From Postechiella sp039985655 (lineage in GTDB: Bacteria; Bacteroidota; Bacteroidia; Flavobacteriales; Flavobacteriaceae): 64,000 nt of DNA. The number at the start of each line of letters is the position of its first letter. The stretch's first letter is position 1. Location: assembly GCA_039985655.1 (NCBI GenBank), contig JBDWSF010000002.1:1-64000 (forward strand), given 5' to 3'. The notes under the pieces are model-generated. The model had not been told where the DNA came from. It did not search any database and saw only the letters and a list, made by a program, of their open reading frames with translations. Positions 54,990-64,000 of this stretch are shown here, in pieces. The position numbers and the translations under genes are program-made.

Positions 54990-55181
54990 AGTAGTAATTA
55001 ATTTATTTTTTGTAGTTTCGGCTAGAGCTTAAACATGAGGAAAAAATTCTAGAAATTCAATAGTAAATGATTTTTTTTTTAAGATTTTTGTTCACATATT
55101 TGCATCAGTATTGAGGGGGGAATATAAATAAGCCCATTTATATTCACAAAACTAACTAACAAACCATAAAAATAAGATTTA

Positions 55182-56609
55182 ATGAGTATAACTGCGCAAT
55201 CGGTATGGAACAATTGTCTAGAATTCATAAAGGATAATATTCAACCGCAAGCATATAAAACTTGGTTTGAACCAATAAAAGCAGTTAAACTTACTGATAA
55301 TGCTTTAAGCATTCAAGTCCCTAGTAAATTCTTTTACGAATGGCTCGAAGAGCATTATGTAAAAATCCTTAAAGTATCGTTAACTAAAGAACTTGGAGAA
55401 AAAGCCAAACTTGTTTACATTATTAAAATGGAAAACACGTATGGTAACAAACAACCTTTTACGGAAAAAATTCCGAGTTCAAATAGATCTTCAGTAAAAG
55501 CTCAAGATGTTGATATTCCTTTTAACAATAGAAGCCCAGAATTACGAAATCCTTTTGTTATCCCTGGAATTAGAAATGTGAAAATTGAATCTCAATTAAA
55601 CCCAAATTATAGTTTTGAAAACTTTTTAGAAGGTGATTCTAATCGTTTAGCAAGAAGTGCTGGTTTAGCAGTTGCTGCAAAACCAGGAGGAACGTCTTTT
55701 AATCCCTTATTAATTTTTGGCGGTGTTGGTTTAGGTAAAACACATTTAGCGCATGCTATTGGTGTCGATATTAAAGACAAGCATCCAGAAAAAACAGTTT
55801 TATATATTTCTGCGGAAAAATTTACACAGCAATATATAGATTCCGTAAAAAAGAATAACAGAAACGATTTTATTCATTTCTATCAAATTATTGATGTGCT
55901 TATCATTGATGATGTTCAATTCCTTTCAGGAAAATCAGGAACACAAGATGTATTCTTTCATATATTCAATCATTTACACCAAAACGGAAAACAAGTGATA
56001 TTAACTAGTGATAAAGCACCAGTTGATATGCAAGATATCGAGCAACGCTTACTGTCTCGTTTTAAATGGGGGCTTTCGGCAGAATTGCAGAATCCTGATT
56101 TTGAAACTCGTGTTTCTATTTTGAAAAACAAACTATATCGCGATGGTGTTGAAATGCCTGATGATATTATTGAATATGTTGCTAAAAACATCAAAACAAA
56201 CGTAAGAGAGCTTGAAGGTGCTATTATATCTTTAATTGCTCAATCTTCTTTCAACAAAAAAGAAATCACGATTGAATTAGCAAAAACTATTGTAGAGAAA
56301 TTTGTTAAAAACACAAAACGTGAAGTTTCTATAGATTATATACAAAAAATTGTGTCAGACTATTTCCAAATGGATGTAGACACTTTACAATCTAAAACAC
56401 GTAAACGTCATATTGTACAAGCAAGGCAATTAGCTATGTTTTTTGCAAAAAAACTAACTAAAGCATCTTTAGCGAGTATTGGCTCTCAAATAGGGAAACG
56501 TGATCACGCTACTGTATTACATGCTTGTAAAACAGTCGACAATTTATCTTCAACAGATAAACAATTCAGAAAATACGTTGAAGATATTACCAAAAAGCTT
56601 TCAGTATAA
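55182..56609 (+). CDS. dnaA: Chromosomal replication initiator DnaA
   Basis: The 475 residues show all four domains: N-terminal (AQSVWNNCLEFIKDNIQPQAYKTWF in the start of domain I), a linker to about 130, and AAA+ domain III with GGVGLGKTHL, IDDVQFL and the arginine finger in EQRLLSRFKWGL. The C-terminal DNA-binding domain has the DnaA signature GKRDHATVLHA. It initiates replication at oriC. I see no TTATCCACA boxes in the 192 bases upstream, so the origin is not evident here. Confidence 0.96.
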   Translation: MSITAQSVWNNCLEFIKDNIQPQAYKTWFEPIKAVKLTDNALSIQVPSKFFYEWLEEHYVKILKVSLTKELGEKAKLVYIIKMENTYGNKQPFTEKIPSSNRSSVKAQDVDIPFNNRSPELRNPFVIPGIRNVKIESQLNPNYSFENFLEGDSNRLARSAGLAVAAKPGGTSFNPLLIFGGVGLGKTHLAHAIGVDIKDKHPEKTVLYISAEKFTQQYIDSVKKNNRNDFIHFYQIIDVLIIDDVQFLSGKSGTQDVFFHIFNHLHQNGKQVILTSDKAPVDMQDIEQRLLSRFKWGLSAELQNPDFETRVSILKNKLYRDGVEMPDDIIEYVAKNIKTNVRELEGAIISLIAQSSFNKKEITIELAKTIVEKFVKNTKREVSIDYIQKIVSDYFQMDVDTLQSKTRKRHIVQARQLAMFFAKKLTKASLASIGSQIGKRDHATVLHACKTVDNLSSTDKQFRKYVEDITKKLSV

Positions 56610-56621
56610 ACATATTCATTT

Positions 56622-57074
56622 ATGGTTAAAATTCTAATGGTTTGCCTAGGTAATATTTGCCGCTCTCCATTGGCCGAAGGTATTTTAAAATCGAAACTAC
56701 CTGCACATCGTTTTTCAGTTGATTCTGCTGGAACAGCCAGCTATCATATTGGGAATTCTCCAGACAAACGCTCTATTGCAGTGGCTAAAAAATATGGCTT
56801 AGACATCTCAAACTTAAAAGGACGTCAATTTATTGCTGATGATTTTAAAGTATTCGATCATATATTTGTTATGGATGCTTCAAACCATCAAAATGTTTTA
56901 GCATTAACAAGCAGTGAAACCGATAAATCTAAAGTTGAATTTATATTAAACGAAGTATATCCAAATCAAAACTATGATGTTCCAGATCCATATTATGGAG
57001 GAGATCATGGTTTTGAAAACGTTTATAAAATGCTTGACGAAGCTTGCACTACAATATCCGAACGCTTAATCTAA
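56622..57074 (+). CDS. Low-molecular-weight protein tyrosine phosphatase
   Basis: The N-terminus ILMVCLGNICRSPLAEG is the LMW-PTP P-loop (C-x5-R-S), and the C-terminal VPDPYYGG contains the general-acid aspartate. At 150 residues it is a full, single-domain enzyme. It follows dnaA by 12 bases and is probably co-transcribed. In bacteria such enzymes counter tyrosine kinases in exopolysaccharide control, but here no kinase is adjacent. Confidence 0.93.
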   Translation: MVKILMVCLGNICRSPLAEGILKSKLPAHRFSVDSAGTASYHIGNSPDKRSIAVAKKYGLDISNLKGRQFIADDFKVFDHIFVMDASNHQNVLALTSSETDKSKVEFILNEVYPNQNYDVPDPYYGGDHGFENVYKMLDEACTTISERLI

Positions 57075-57133
57075 GACTAAATTAAACATATTTAGTACTT
57101 TTATTATGCAATCATTTCTTAGAAAATTGACTT

Positions 57134-57850
57134 ATGAATACTGAAAAAGGGAAACTTTATCTTATACCAACAACTTTAGGCGATAACGAGCCTTTAGAAG
57201 TTTTACCCATGTCTGTAAAAAAGATAATAGAGCTTACAGACACGTATATTGTTGAAAATGAAAAAACAGCACGTCGTTTTATAAAACGAATCTGCTCAAG
57301 CAAAGCACAATCTACTTTAGAAATGTTTCATTTAAACAAGTTTACAAATAGTAGCATGTTACCGGAGTTTCTAGAACCCTGCTTAAGAGGTATTAATGTT
57401 GGTTTATTATCTGAAGCTGGATGCCCCGGTGTTGCCGATCCTGGTGCAGACATCGTGAAACTTGCTCACGAAAAAGATATTAAAGTGATACCTTTAGTTG
57501 GCCCATCTTCGATTTTAATGGCTATGATGAGTTCTGGAATGAACGGACAAAGCTTTTCTTTTAATGGTTACTTACCGATAGATAAAGGCGAACGAAAGGC
57601 AGAGTTAAAACGACTTGAACGTTTATCTTTTGAGCATAATCAATCTCAGATTTTTATTGAAACCCCATACAGAAACAATAAAATGCTAGAGGATCTTTAT
57701 AGCGTCTTAGGGAAAAACACCCATATTTGTGTGGCCTGCGATATTACATTATCAACAGAATATATCAAAACCTACACCGCCAACGATTGGAGCAAAAAAA
57801 AAGTAGACCTCCACAAGAGGCCTACTATATTTATAATTCATAAAACCTAA
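57134..57850 (+). CDS. RsmI-like SAM-dependent methyltransferase
   Basis: The 238-residue protein is a tetrapyrrole-methylase-fold enzyme: LYLIPTTLGDNEP, YIVENEKTARRFIKRI, SEAGCPGVADPGA, PLVGPSSILMAMMSSG and FIETPYRNN. This is close to RsmI, which methylates the 2'-OH of C1402 in 16S rRNA, but it lacks the C-terminal extension of the E. coli enzyme. Its last codons encode the inverted repeat that can end transcription of the convergent gene. It is 60 bases after the phosphatase gene. Confidence 0.85.
   Translation: MNTEKGKLYLIPTTLGDNEPLEVLPMSVKKIIELTDTYIVENEKTARRFIKRICSSKAQSTLEMFHLNKFTNSSMLPEFLEPCLRGINVGLLSEAGCPGVADPGADIVKLAHEKDIKVIPLVGPSSILMAMMSSGMNGQSFSFNGYLPIDKGERKAELKRLERLSFEHNQSQIFIETPYRNNKMLEDLYSVLGKNTHICVACDITLSTEYIKTYTANDWSKKKVDLHKRPTIFIIHKT
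57802..57826 (-). terminator. Terminator for the convergent gene, inside the rsmI-like CDS
   Basis: AGTAG at 57802-57806 pairs with CTACT at 57822-57826, and CCTC (57808-57811) with GAGG (57817-57820). The result is a 9-bp stem with one A/C mismatch and a 5-base loop. On the minus strand a run of nine T residues follows at once, so it works for the gene at 57858-58523. On the plus strand it is coding sequence. Confidence 0.7.
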
Positions 57851-57857
57851 GACGATA

Positions 57858-58523
57858 CTATATTGTAGTTGCTTTAGCTTTTTTATTTGGTTTAAGAAAA
57901 GAGGTGTCATAACCAGAAAACCTTTTCATGTAATAACGCACTGTAGTTCCATAACCATCAGCGAAATTATCTAAACCATAACTTCTTAAATACTTCTTTA
58001 CACTTCCTGGTCCTGCTAAATGTGCTGCAGCTAAAATACCAGACTCGGTAACAACAACGCCATTTATACGTTTTCCAACAAAATTCTTAATATCTCGACG
58101 CAAAATCCATTTGTTTCTTTGTGCGTTCGCAATAAAAGCTTTTTCTTGAAGCTTAGGATTCTTTAAAAACTGATCGGTATTATTAATACCTATTAATTTT
58201 AAAGTTCCTTTTCCAAACTGGTATTTCCCTAAATACCCATAAGTATTAACGGTAAAATAATTACCACCAGATTCTTTAAAGGCTAACGCCTCTTTAAAAC
58301 CAACAAAAGATTTCCCTAAATACGGAGAAAATGTTTTGTTTCCTTCTTTAGATGCCAAAGTATTATCTTTAATACCTCCATCAAGACTTACTGTATAATT
58401 TAATACTAAGCCTTCTGTTGAATACTTACCTAGGTCTATATCTTCATTAGATGAAAACGAAACCATTAACAATACAATAATTGTTAATGTTAGACTTAAG
58501 ATACTTGTAATATTCTTTGTCAT
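57858..58523 (-). CDS. Exported lysozyme-like/transglycosylase-like protein
   Basis: A signal anchor (7-25) precedes a lysozyme-like core of about 70-200: VGFKEALAFKESGGNYFTVN with a candidate catalytic glutamate, YGYLGKYQFGKGTLKLIG, and GILAAAHLAGPGSVKKYL. These are typical of lytic-transglycosylase-like folds. It would act on peptidoglycan in the periplasm; no LysM domain is visible in this copy. It is convergent with the rsmI-like gene and uses the terminator embedded there. Confidence 0.75.
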   Translation of the reverse strand: MTKNITSILSLTLTIIVLLMVSFSSNEDIDLGKYSTEGLVLNYTVSLDGGIKDNTLASKEGNKTFSPYLGKSFVGFKEALAFKESGGNYFTVNTYGYLGKYQFGKGTLKLIGINNTDQFLKNPKLQEKAFIANAQRNKWILRRDIKNFVGKRINGVVVTESGILAAAHLAGPGSVKKYLRSYGLDNFADGYGTTVRYYMKRFSGYDTSFLKPNKKAKATTI

Positions 58524-58633
58524 GTTTTCTAAATTTCTTCAGCGCTATTAGTTTAAAAAGCACCTGAAAATTTGAGCGTGCAAAAGTAGCCTATTTTTTA
58601 GTATTATCAAAATTAATCGTTTATCAACCAAAA

Positions 58634-59545
58634 TCAGTTGTAGAATAGATGAAATACACACCCATTTTTATTGATTTCTAATGTTGGAAACGGTATTTTT
58701 ATCATATTAAAAAGGTCTAAAACAGTTCTTAAAAAGGGAGATTTTGTTTTAATACTATTCAAATTTACATCAAAACTTAAATAGTACTGCCTACACCTCG
58801 GAATAGTTGTTAACAACTGATTGTCAACATCTCTAGATCCCGTTAACATACCGTCTGCACCATAGCCAAACGCTACATTTAACCACTTTGGCACTTTGCT
58901 TTCTTTAAAAAAAGCATGCACATTTGCACTTAGCCAATAGGTTTGTCCGTTATAATCTTTTAAGACCTCCTCTAAAAAACCCTCACCAAGCTTATCTGGG
59001 CGTATTTTAGCATATCGCGTTTGATGAAAAGAGTACTTTAGCGCTACTCGCTGCTCTTTCCATAGTAATTCTTGTCCAATATACAAACCTGTTCCTGCTG
59101 CATTTGCTGCGATATCACCCCAAGAAAAACCCCATTCTGAAGAATACCCATCTAACATTTCGACAGCTGTTAAAAAACCAAAACCTAAAGTTGCGCCATA
59201 AATTAATTGATTCTTTTCGCTTACACCACTCCAATTTAATAATTGAGCACCATGCTTTCCTAATTGATAGGATGTAAATACATGCCCCATTTTATCCATT
59301 TGAAGCCATTCTTGGTTATCATTCAAAGTATGGAAGTTAGAGCGCTCAAAATCGGCATACCAAAGTTGATCTAAAGCTAATAAAGTTAAGCCCGTAAAAG
59401 CGACTTCGGAAATTACAACTGTATTCCTGCGTTTGACGTCTAAGCTATCACTTGGTGTTAAAAACGTATTGAAAGCTGATTGCGAAAATAAACAGGTAGA
59501 TAATAAGACAAAGGTGATTGTATATACAGTCCTAGAAAATAGCAC
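58634..59545 (-). CDS. DUF2279 outer-membrane-type protein
   Basis: A signal peptide (1-22) is followed by a DUF2279-like hydrophobic domain (QMDKMGHVFTSYQLGKHGAQLL, LIYGATLGFGFLTAVEMLDGYSSEWGFSWGD). The C-terminal half resembles beta-barrel strands. The function is unknown. It follows mltG with a one-base overlap (the start ATG at 59545 shares a base with the mltG stop), in the dapF-GNAT-mltG run. Confidence 0.8.
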   Translation of the reverse strand: MLFSRTVYTITFVLLSTCLFSQSAFNTFLTPSDSLDVKRRNTVVISEVAFTGLTLLALDQLWYADFERSNFHTLNDNQEWLQMDKMGHVFTSYQLGKHGAQLLNWSGVSEKNQLIYGATLGFGFLTAVEMLDGYSSEWGFSWGDIAANAAGTGLYIGQELLWKEQRVALKYSFHQTRYAKIRPDKLGEGFLEEVLKDYNGQTYWLSANVHAFFKESKVPKWLNVAFGYGADGMLTGSRDVDNQLLTTIPRCRQYYLSFDVNLNSIKTKSPFLRTVLDLFNMIKIPFPTLEINKNGCVFHLFYN

Positions 59546-60588
59546 TATTTAGTTATGCCTTGAGATGATAAATACCTTTGATATTCTCTAGCATTTACAT
59601 TATGCTGAGACAGTGTTTTAGCAAATTTATGAAACCCGAAACGTTTGGCATTGGCCGCAAAATAAAGATATTTATGGGTTTCAAAATTTAATACGGCATC
59701 GATAGCCGAAATATCTGGCATAGCAATAAGCCCTGGCGGTAAACCTCTATTTTTATATGTATTATAAGGAGATTCAATGTCTTTATGCACATTTAAAACA
59801 CGTTTTATAACCGTGTTTTTATATTTAGGAAGCTTATATGCTGCAAATTTTAAGGTAGGGTCTGCTTGTAAAGGCATCCCTATTCGTAACCTATTCATAT
59901 AAACACCTGCTATTCTAGGTTGCTCTGTTGCTTGTTTAGATTCTTCGTATACTATAGATGCCAATGCAATGACTTTATCCCTAGACAAACCAATAGCTTT
60001 GGCTTTTTTATTTCTAGCATCATTCCAAAAACGGTTATACTCAGCTAGCATACGATCTCTAAATTTTTCTGCAGACGTATTCCAAAAAAACTCGTAACTA
60101 TTAGGTAAATACATTCCTAATCGCGTGGCTTCATTAAAACCTTGTTTCTTTAAAAAAGCATCATCTTTCATCGCTTTTAATATCGATACACTATCCGCTT
60201 CAATTTGAACACTAATTCTTCCTGCTAGCTTCTCAAGTGTTTCCTGGTTATTAAAAGACACTTTTACTGGTAAACTTTTAATTCGGATAGAATTAATAAT
60301 ATCATTATTATTCATTCCTTTTTTGATAGCAAATTTCCCCGCCTTAATATTCGCAGTATACTTTTTTCTTTCTGCTAAAGCATCAAAGGCATCAATATCT
60401 AACAAAAGGGGTTCTAATTGTAATCGAACATCTTTATAACGATCTGTTGACTTCACATAAATAAAAGCGCTATCATTATTAAAGGCCGTATTGGGCGTAA
60501 ACATGGTATTATACACAAAATACGCAAAAATTGCAGCGGCTACAAGTCCTAAAATCGCGATGGTAACAAGTATCTTTTTTATATACAT
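59545..60588 (-). CDS. mltG: Endolytic murein transglycosylase MltG
   Basis: The 347-residue protein has one N-terminal membrane helix (5-25) and a YceG-like domain with catalytic glutamate in ALASIVYEESK, followed by RIGMPLQADPTLKFA and RGLPPGLIAMPDISAI. MltG cuts nascent glycan strands and sets their length. It starts right after the GNAT gene stop at 60589 and precedes the DUF2279 gene. Confidence 0.95.
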   Translation of the reverse strand: MYIKKILVTIAILGLVAAAIFAYFVYNTMFTPNTAFNNDSAFIYVKSTDRYKDVRLQLEPLLLDIDAFDALAERKKYTANIKAGKFAIKKGMNNNDIINSIRIKSLPVKVSFNNQETLEKLAGRISVQIEADSVSILKAMKDDAFLKKQGFNEATRLGMYLPNSYEFFWNTSAEKFRDRMLAEYNRFWNDARNKKAKAIGLSRDKVIALASIVYEESKQATEQPRIAGVYMNRLRIGMPLQADPTLKFAAYKLPKYKNTVIKRVLNVHKDIESPYNTYKNRGLPPGLIAMPDISAIDAVLNFETHKYLYFAANAKRFGFHKFAKTLSQHNVNAREYQRYLSSQGITK

Positions 60589-61113
60589 TTAATTATTTAT
60601 AAGCTGAAATAAATATTCGTTTTTATAAGAACTATTGACATAGTTCCAATCTTTTTTTAGTCCGATTTGCTGAAAACCTTTATTAGTAAATAACTTAATA
60701 CTCGTTTTATTTTCTTCAGAAATATTACAATATAATTGATGCAATCTTAAATGCGAAAAACTATAGTTAATAAGTAATCGCAGTGCTTCTTGTCCGTAGC
60801 CTTTATTTCGATTAATTTCATCTTTAACCAAAATCCCTACACCTGCCCTTTTATTTTTAAAATCAAAATCAAACAAATCTATCAAACCCAAAACCACATG
60901 ATCAGAACTCGAAATAACCAATCGTAATTGTTTGACTTCAAAAATATCTTTATGTGCATTTTCTAAATATTGTTTAATTAAAAATCTAGAATACGGGGTT
61001 TGAGTGTTACTTATCTCCCAGATAGATTCATCATTTTCAATAGTGTGAATAAAGTCTAAATCTTCTGGCTCTAAGGCTCGTAAATAAATATGTTCTCCTT
61101 TAAGGGTTATCAT
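60589..61113 (-). CDS. RimJ/RimL-type GNAT acetyltransferase
   Basis: The 174 residues have the RimL-like start LKGEHIYLRALEPEDLDFI and the acetyl-CoA loop DEINRNKGYGQEAL, then CNISEENKTSIKLFTNKGFQQIG. Members acetylate ribosomal-protein N-termini or antibiotics; the target here is unknown. It overlaps dapF by four bases (ATGA) and abuts mltG, so all are one operon. Confidence 0.9.
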   Translation of the reverse strand: MITLKGEHIYLRALEPEDLDFIHTIENDESIWEISNTQTPYSRFLIKQYLENAHKDIFEVKQLRLVISSSDHVVLGLIDLFDFDFKNKRAGVGILVKDEINRNKGYGQEALRLLINYSFSHLRLHQLYCNISEENKTSIKLFTNKGFQQIGLKKDWNYVNSSYKNEYLFQLINN

Positions 61114-61880
61114 ATATGTCCTTGAAAAACAAGTTTAGCTGGTCCTATTAACCAAATATTAGAATATGCGCCTTCTTCAACATCAAAAGACACTTGTAAT
61201 TTGCCGCCTTGTACGTTTAAATTTATCAAACTTTCAGTTGTTTTCTCTCTGGCATGCATGGCTAAAGCTACTGCAGTAACACCTGTACCACAAGACAAAG
61301 TTTCATCTTCTACACCACGCTCATAAGTACGCACTCTAAAAGTCTCATTATTGATCTTTTTTACAAAATTAACGTTACTTCCTATTTCATTGTATGGTGC
61401 ACCATATCTAATTTCCGCGCCAATAGATTTAATATCAAAATCTTCAATATTATCTTCAAATTGCACATGATGCGGAGAACCTGTATCTAAAAACACATGG
61501 TTTTCATACTTTTCAACCGTATCAACATCTCCCATATGAAGTTTCACAATACCATGAGAAATAGTTGCATTATGCACACCATCTATAGCTTCAAAAGTTG
61601 CACTATCATTTATTACGCCTAATTGTTTTGCAAAAGCAACGGCACATCTAGCACCATTACCACAAAAACTCTTGCTCGCATCAGCATTATGGTAAATCAT
61701 TTTAAAATCTAATTCATCATGATTTTCTAATAAAATAAGTCCATCTGCCCCTATTCCAAAACGTCTATCACATAAAAAAGTGATTCGTTCGGTGTTATTT
61801 TTATCGAATGTTTGCTGACGATTATCAATCATCACAAAGTCATTCCCTGTTCCTTGGTATTTATAAAAAGTCTGTTGCAT
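61110..61880 (-). CDS. dapF: Diaminopimelate epimerase
   Basis: The chosen start ATG 61880 gives MQQTFYKYQGTGNDFVMIDN; an ATG four codons earlier is less likely. The two catalytic cysteines are in SFCGNGARC and DETLSCGTGVTAVA. It converts LL- to meso-diaminopimelate for lysine and cell-wall synthesis, complementing dapA at 42982-43860. It heads the dapF-GNAT-mltG-DUF2279 run. Confidence 0.95.
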   Translation of the reverse strand: MQQTFYKYQGTGNDFVMIDNRQQTFDKNNTERITFLCDRRFGIGADGLILLENHDELDFKMIYHNADASKSFCGNGARCAVAFAKQLGVINDSATFEAIDGVHNATISHGIVKLHMGDVDTVEKYENHVFLDTGSPHHVQFEDNIEDFDIKSIGAEIRYGAPYNEIGSNVNFVKKINNETFRVRTYERGVEDETLSCGTGVTAVALAMHAREKTTESLINLNVQGGKLQVSFDVEEGAYSNIWLIGPAKLVFQGHI

Positions 61881-62072
61881 AATAAAGCACAAATATATAA
61901 AACTTAAATCGTTTTTTCGGTTGTTAAATAGGCGTTAAAGTTGACGTTAAAAAATCGTTAAAACGATATTTATGATTCAATAAATAATTAATTTTAATCG
62001 TTATTAAGACTCAAACCTTAATAATACAAATACAATAACTGATAAAAGAAAAAATTAAAACATTTGAAACAC

Positions 62073-63479
62073 ATGAAGAAGATTTTATCATTAGTACTGG
62101 TTTCTGCCTTAGGAGGCGCATTAACCCTCGGAACATATAAACTATTTTTAGAAGAAAAAAAGACTGTAGTTGTTAATACTACTGAAGCAAAACCTGCTTT
62201 TATACCAACTACAAATACAGGTAGTGTTTATAAAGCTTATGAAACTCCTGACCTGACAATAGCTGCTGAAAACACAGTAAATGCCGTGGTACACGTCAAA
62301 AATGTAACGCTAAGCTCTGGACAAATGAGTTTTGAAGATTTATTTTCTGGAAGACGCCCACAACAACGTGCGCAAATGGGAACAGGTTCTGGTGTTATAA
62401 TTACACCAGATGGTTATATCATTACCAACAATCATGTTATTGATAATTCTGAAGAGTTATCTGTAACCTTAAATAATAATAAAACGTATAAAGCTAAAGT
62501 TATAGGAACAGACCCTAAAACAGACATTGCGTTATTAAAAATTGAAACTGACAAAGAATTACCTGCAATTGCCTTCGGGGATTCTGATGATGTAAAAATT
62601 GGAGAGTGGGTATTAGCTGTTGGGAATCCTTTTAACTTAACATCTACAGTTACTGCTGGGATTATCAGTGCTAAAGCTCGTAATTTATCAGGCAGCAACA
62701 CACAATCTTTTTTACAGACAGATGCCGCAGTAAACCCAGGGAATTCTGGTGGAGCTTTAGTAAATACTAATGGTGAATTGGTAGGCATAAACACTGCTAT
62801 ATCCTCACAAACAGGATCTTATGTCGGATATTCTTTTGCTGTACCTAGTAATATTGCTAAGAAAGTGATTGAAGACATTATGGAATATGGCAATGTGCAA
62901 AACGGTATACTTGGTATTCAAGGTGGCACATTAAATAGTAGTGCTGCCGAACAAATTGGAGTTGAAGATACACAAGGATTCTATATTGATAGTGTGGTTG
63001 AAGGTTCTGGAGCAGAAAAAGCAGGATTAGTAAAAGGTGATATTATTAAAGAAATTGATAACGTAAAAATCTCTAAGTTCTCAGATTTGAGTGGTCATTT
63101 AGGTGCGAAACGCCCTGGAGATCTTGTTAATATTATGTATTCTAGAAATGGAGATTTAAAAACAATCCCTGTAGAATTAATAAAAAATGAAACATTTATA
63201 CTTCCACTTATTGGTCAAGTTAAAAATGCGAAACCAAAAGAATTAGAGAAAAACAACACATCGCATGGTATTAAAATAGCAAAACTAAATGATAATTATG
63301 CCGAGTACTGGGGAAAAAACGGAGTAAAAGAAGGCACTATTATTACCGCTATTAACGATCAAAAAATAAATTCTGTTGATGATCTTCAAAATATAATGAA
63401 AAATCATTCGTCGAATAAATCATTAAGAATAGAATTAATTAACAAAAATGGCGAAAAAGAACGCTATAATTTCAGATAA
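62073..63479 (+). CDS. degP-like: DegP/HtrA-like serine protease
   Basis: From ATG 62073 (a TTG at 62064 would add three residues) the protein has a signal anchor, then a trypsin-like domain. The catalytic triad is His in TNNHVIDN, Asp in KTDIALLKI and Ser in NPGNSGGAL. Two PDZ domains follow (about 275-365 and 385-468). It degrades or refolds misfolded envelope proteins. A strong terminator follows. Confidence 0.93.
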   Translation: MKKILSLVLVSALGGALTLGTYKLFLEEKKTVVVNTTEAKPAFIPTTNTGSVYKAYETPDLTIAAENTVNAVVHVKNVTLSSGQMSFEDLFSGRRPQQRAQMGTGSGVIITPDGYIITNNHVIDNSEELSVTLNNNKTYKAKVIGTDPKTDIALLKIETDKELPAIAFGDSDDVKIGEWVLAVGNPFNLTSTVTAGIISAKARNLSGSNTQSFLQTDAAVNPGNSGGALVNTNGELVGINTAISSQTGSYVGYSFAVPSNIAKKVIEDIMEYGNVQNGILGIQGGTLNSSAAEQIGVEDTQGFYIDSVVEGSGAEKAGLVKGDIIKEIDNVKISKFSDLSGHLGAKRPGDLVNIMYSRNGDLKTIPVELIKNETFILPLIGQVKNAKPKELEKNNTSHGIKIAKLNDNYAEYWGKNGVKEGTIITAINDQKINSVDDLQNIMKNHSSNKSLRIELINKNGEKERYNFR

Positions 63480-63502
63480 AATCAGCCCATTTTTAGGATT
63501 AC

Positions 63503-63540
63503 AAATAAACCTCTTTAAGCAAAATTAAGGAGGTTTATTT
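63503..63540 (+). terminator. Intrinsic terminator after the DegP-like gene
   Basis: AAATAAACCTCTTTAA (63503-63518) and TTAAGGAGGTTTATTT (63525-63540) form a 16-bp stem with a single mismatch and a 6-base loop, followed by more T residues. It begins 23 bases after the degP-like stop. Confidence 0.9.
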
Positions 63541-63619
63541 TTTTTGCTCAATAGCTTACGAAAACGTTTGAAATATAGTATTTTTGAAAAATAAACAACA
63601 CAACTAAACTATTTAAACT

Positions 63620-64000
63620 ATGGGTTTTAATAAAACTTATGAGAAAGAATTAGCCTTTCAAGCAGATCGTCGAAGAGCTACTGTAGAGTTCATCAAAATT
63701 ATAAGTGATCTTTGGTATGACAAGTCCATTGAACTTGTTCTTTTTAGAAATCAATTGATTGACAAAAACGTCAGTCAGATTCTAAATTTACACGAATATG
63801 CGGGTAAATTTGTTCAAAAACCCATTTCTATTTTTGATTCGGTAGAATTAGCTCAAGCTATAAAAGCATTAGATTTTCCACCTGCAAAATTAGACATTGG
63901 AAAATTGACTTACGAGTTTCATTTAGAAGATAATACACATCATAACGCCACCGCTTTTATAGCATCTAAATTAAGAGATGCAAATAAAAACGGTCATATA
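63620..64000 (+). CDS. gap: Glyceraldehyde-3-phosphate dehydrogenase, N-terminal part
   Basis: The frame is open from ATG 63620 to the window end (127 codons). The first residues, YEKELAFQADRRRATVEFI, then DLWYDKSIELVLFRNQLID and LHEYAGKFVQKPISIFDSVE, are the N-terminal extension of the long (about 480 aa) flavobacterial GAPDH, before the NAD-binding GFGRIG part. It acts in glycolysis or gluconeogenesis. The catalytic cysteine lies outside the window. A -7-like TATTTTTG lies about 40 bases upstream without a clear -33. Confidence 0.85.
   Translation, partial: MGFNKTYEKELAFQADRRRATVEFIKIISDLWYDKSIELVLFRNQLIDKNVSQILNLHEYAGKFVQKPISIFDSVELAQAIKALDFPPAKLDIGKLTYEFHLEDNTHHNATAFIASKLRDANKNGHI

Noticed and set aside
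54990..55181. Possible oriC upstream of dnaA
   Set aside because: No TTATCCACA-type boxes or AT-rich 13-mers in order were found, and Bacteroidota origins are often not beside dnaA.
1..64000. CRISPR array
   Set aside because: No regularly spaced direct repeats and no cas genes are present.

Overview
The window is AT-rich DNA from a member of the Bacteroidota, most likely a marine Flavobacteriaceae. Supporting evidence: gene order porD-coaBC-rpoZ-bamD and dapA-DUF6913, an N-terminally extended GAPDH, a SusR-like hybrid two-component regulator, a FucP-type sugar porter beside a sulfatase, and almost no Shine-Dalgarno sequences. The genus cannot be decided from the sequence.

Layout. (1) 1-1241: end of a GNAT gene, a hairpin-rich intergenic repeat, and two unrecognised ORFs bracketed by an inverted 10-bp repeat. 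(2) 1570-11955: a 10.4-kb integrative element inserted in the 3' end of tRNA-Arg(TCT). It is bounded by 149/150-bp direct repeats, and a tyrosine recombinase lies at the tRNA end. Cargo: a three-gene ABC-three-component-like cluster (nuclease-like protein, small middle protein, SMC/Rad50-like ATPase), a RadC-like JAMM protein, a phospholipase-D nuclease with a secreted partner opposite an XRE regulator, and a LAGLIDADG protein. There is also about 1 kb of non-coding DNA with a GC-enriched, hairpin-rich core that may be an undescribed RNA. No relaxase or replication gene is visible. (3) 11933-12253: tRNA-Arg, tRNA-Pro and tRNA-Ser. (4) 12344-16459: PgpH-type HD phosphodiesterase, thiolase, NlpC/P60 hydrolase. 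(5) 16505-29770: a co-directed minus-strand block of sulfatase, hybrid two-component system, giant DUF1592 multihaem protein, DUF1552 protein, FucP-like porter and di-haem peroxidase, with no SusC/SusD pair. (6) 30263-64000: core genome, including an RprXY-like two-component system, coaE, a YbbR protein, fabI, recN, porD, coaBC, rpoZ, bamD, a Kir channel, dapA, a split 5'-nucleotidase, ligA, prmC, ribD, dnaA, mltG, dapF, a DegP-like protease and the start of GAPDH.

The most interesting parts are the element's ABC-3C-like cluster, its structured non-coding region (about 6780-7250) and the XRE/PLD module. Gaps over 300 bases: 1242-1712 holds the left attachment repeat. 6591-7567 holds the candidate RNA, with nothing recognisable in 7302-7567. 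29771-30262 and 35181-35760 hold dispersed short repeats and terminators but no credible gene. 12007-12343 holds tRNA genes. Products are assigned from motifs and family knowledge; no database search was run.
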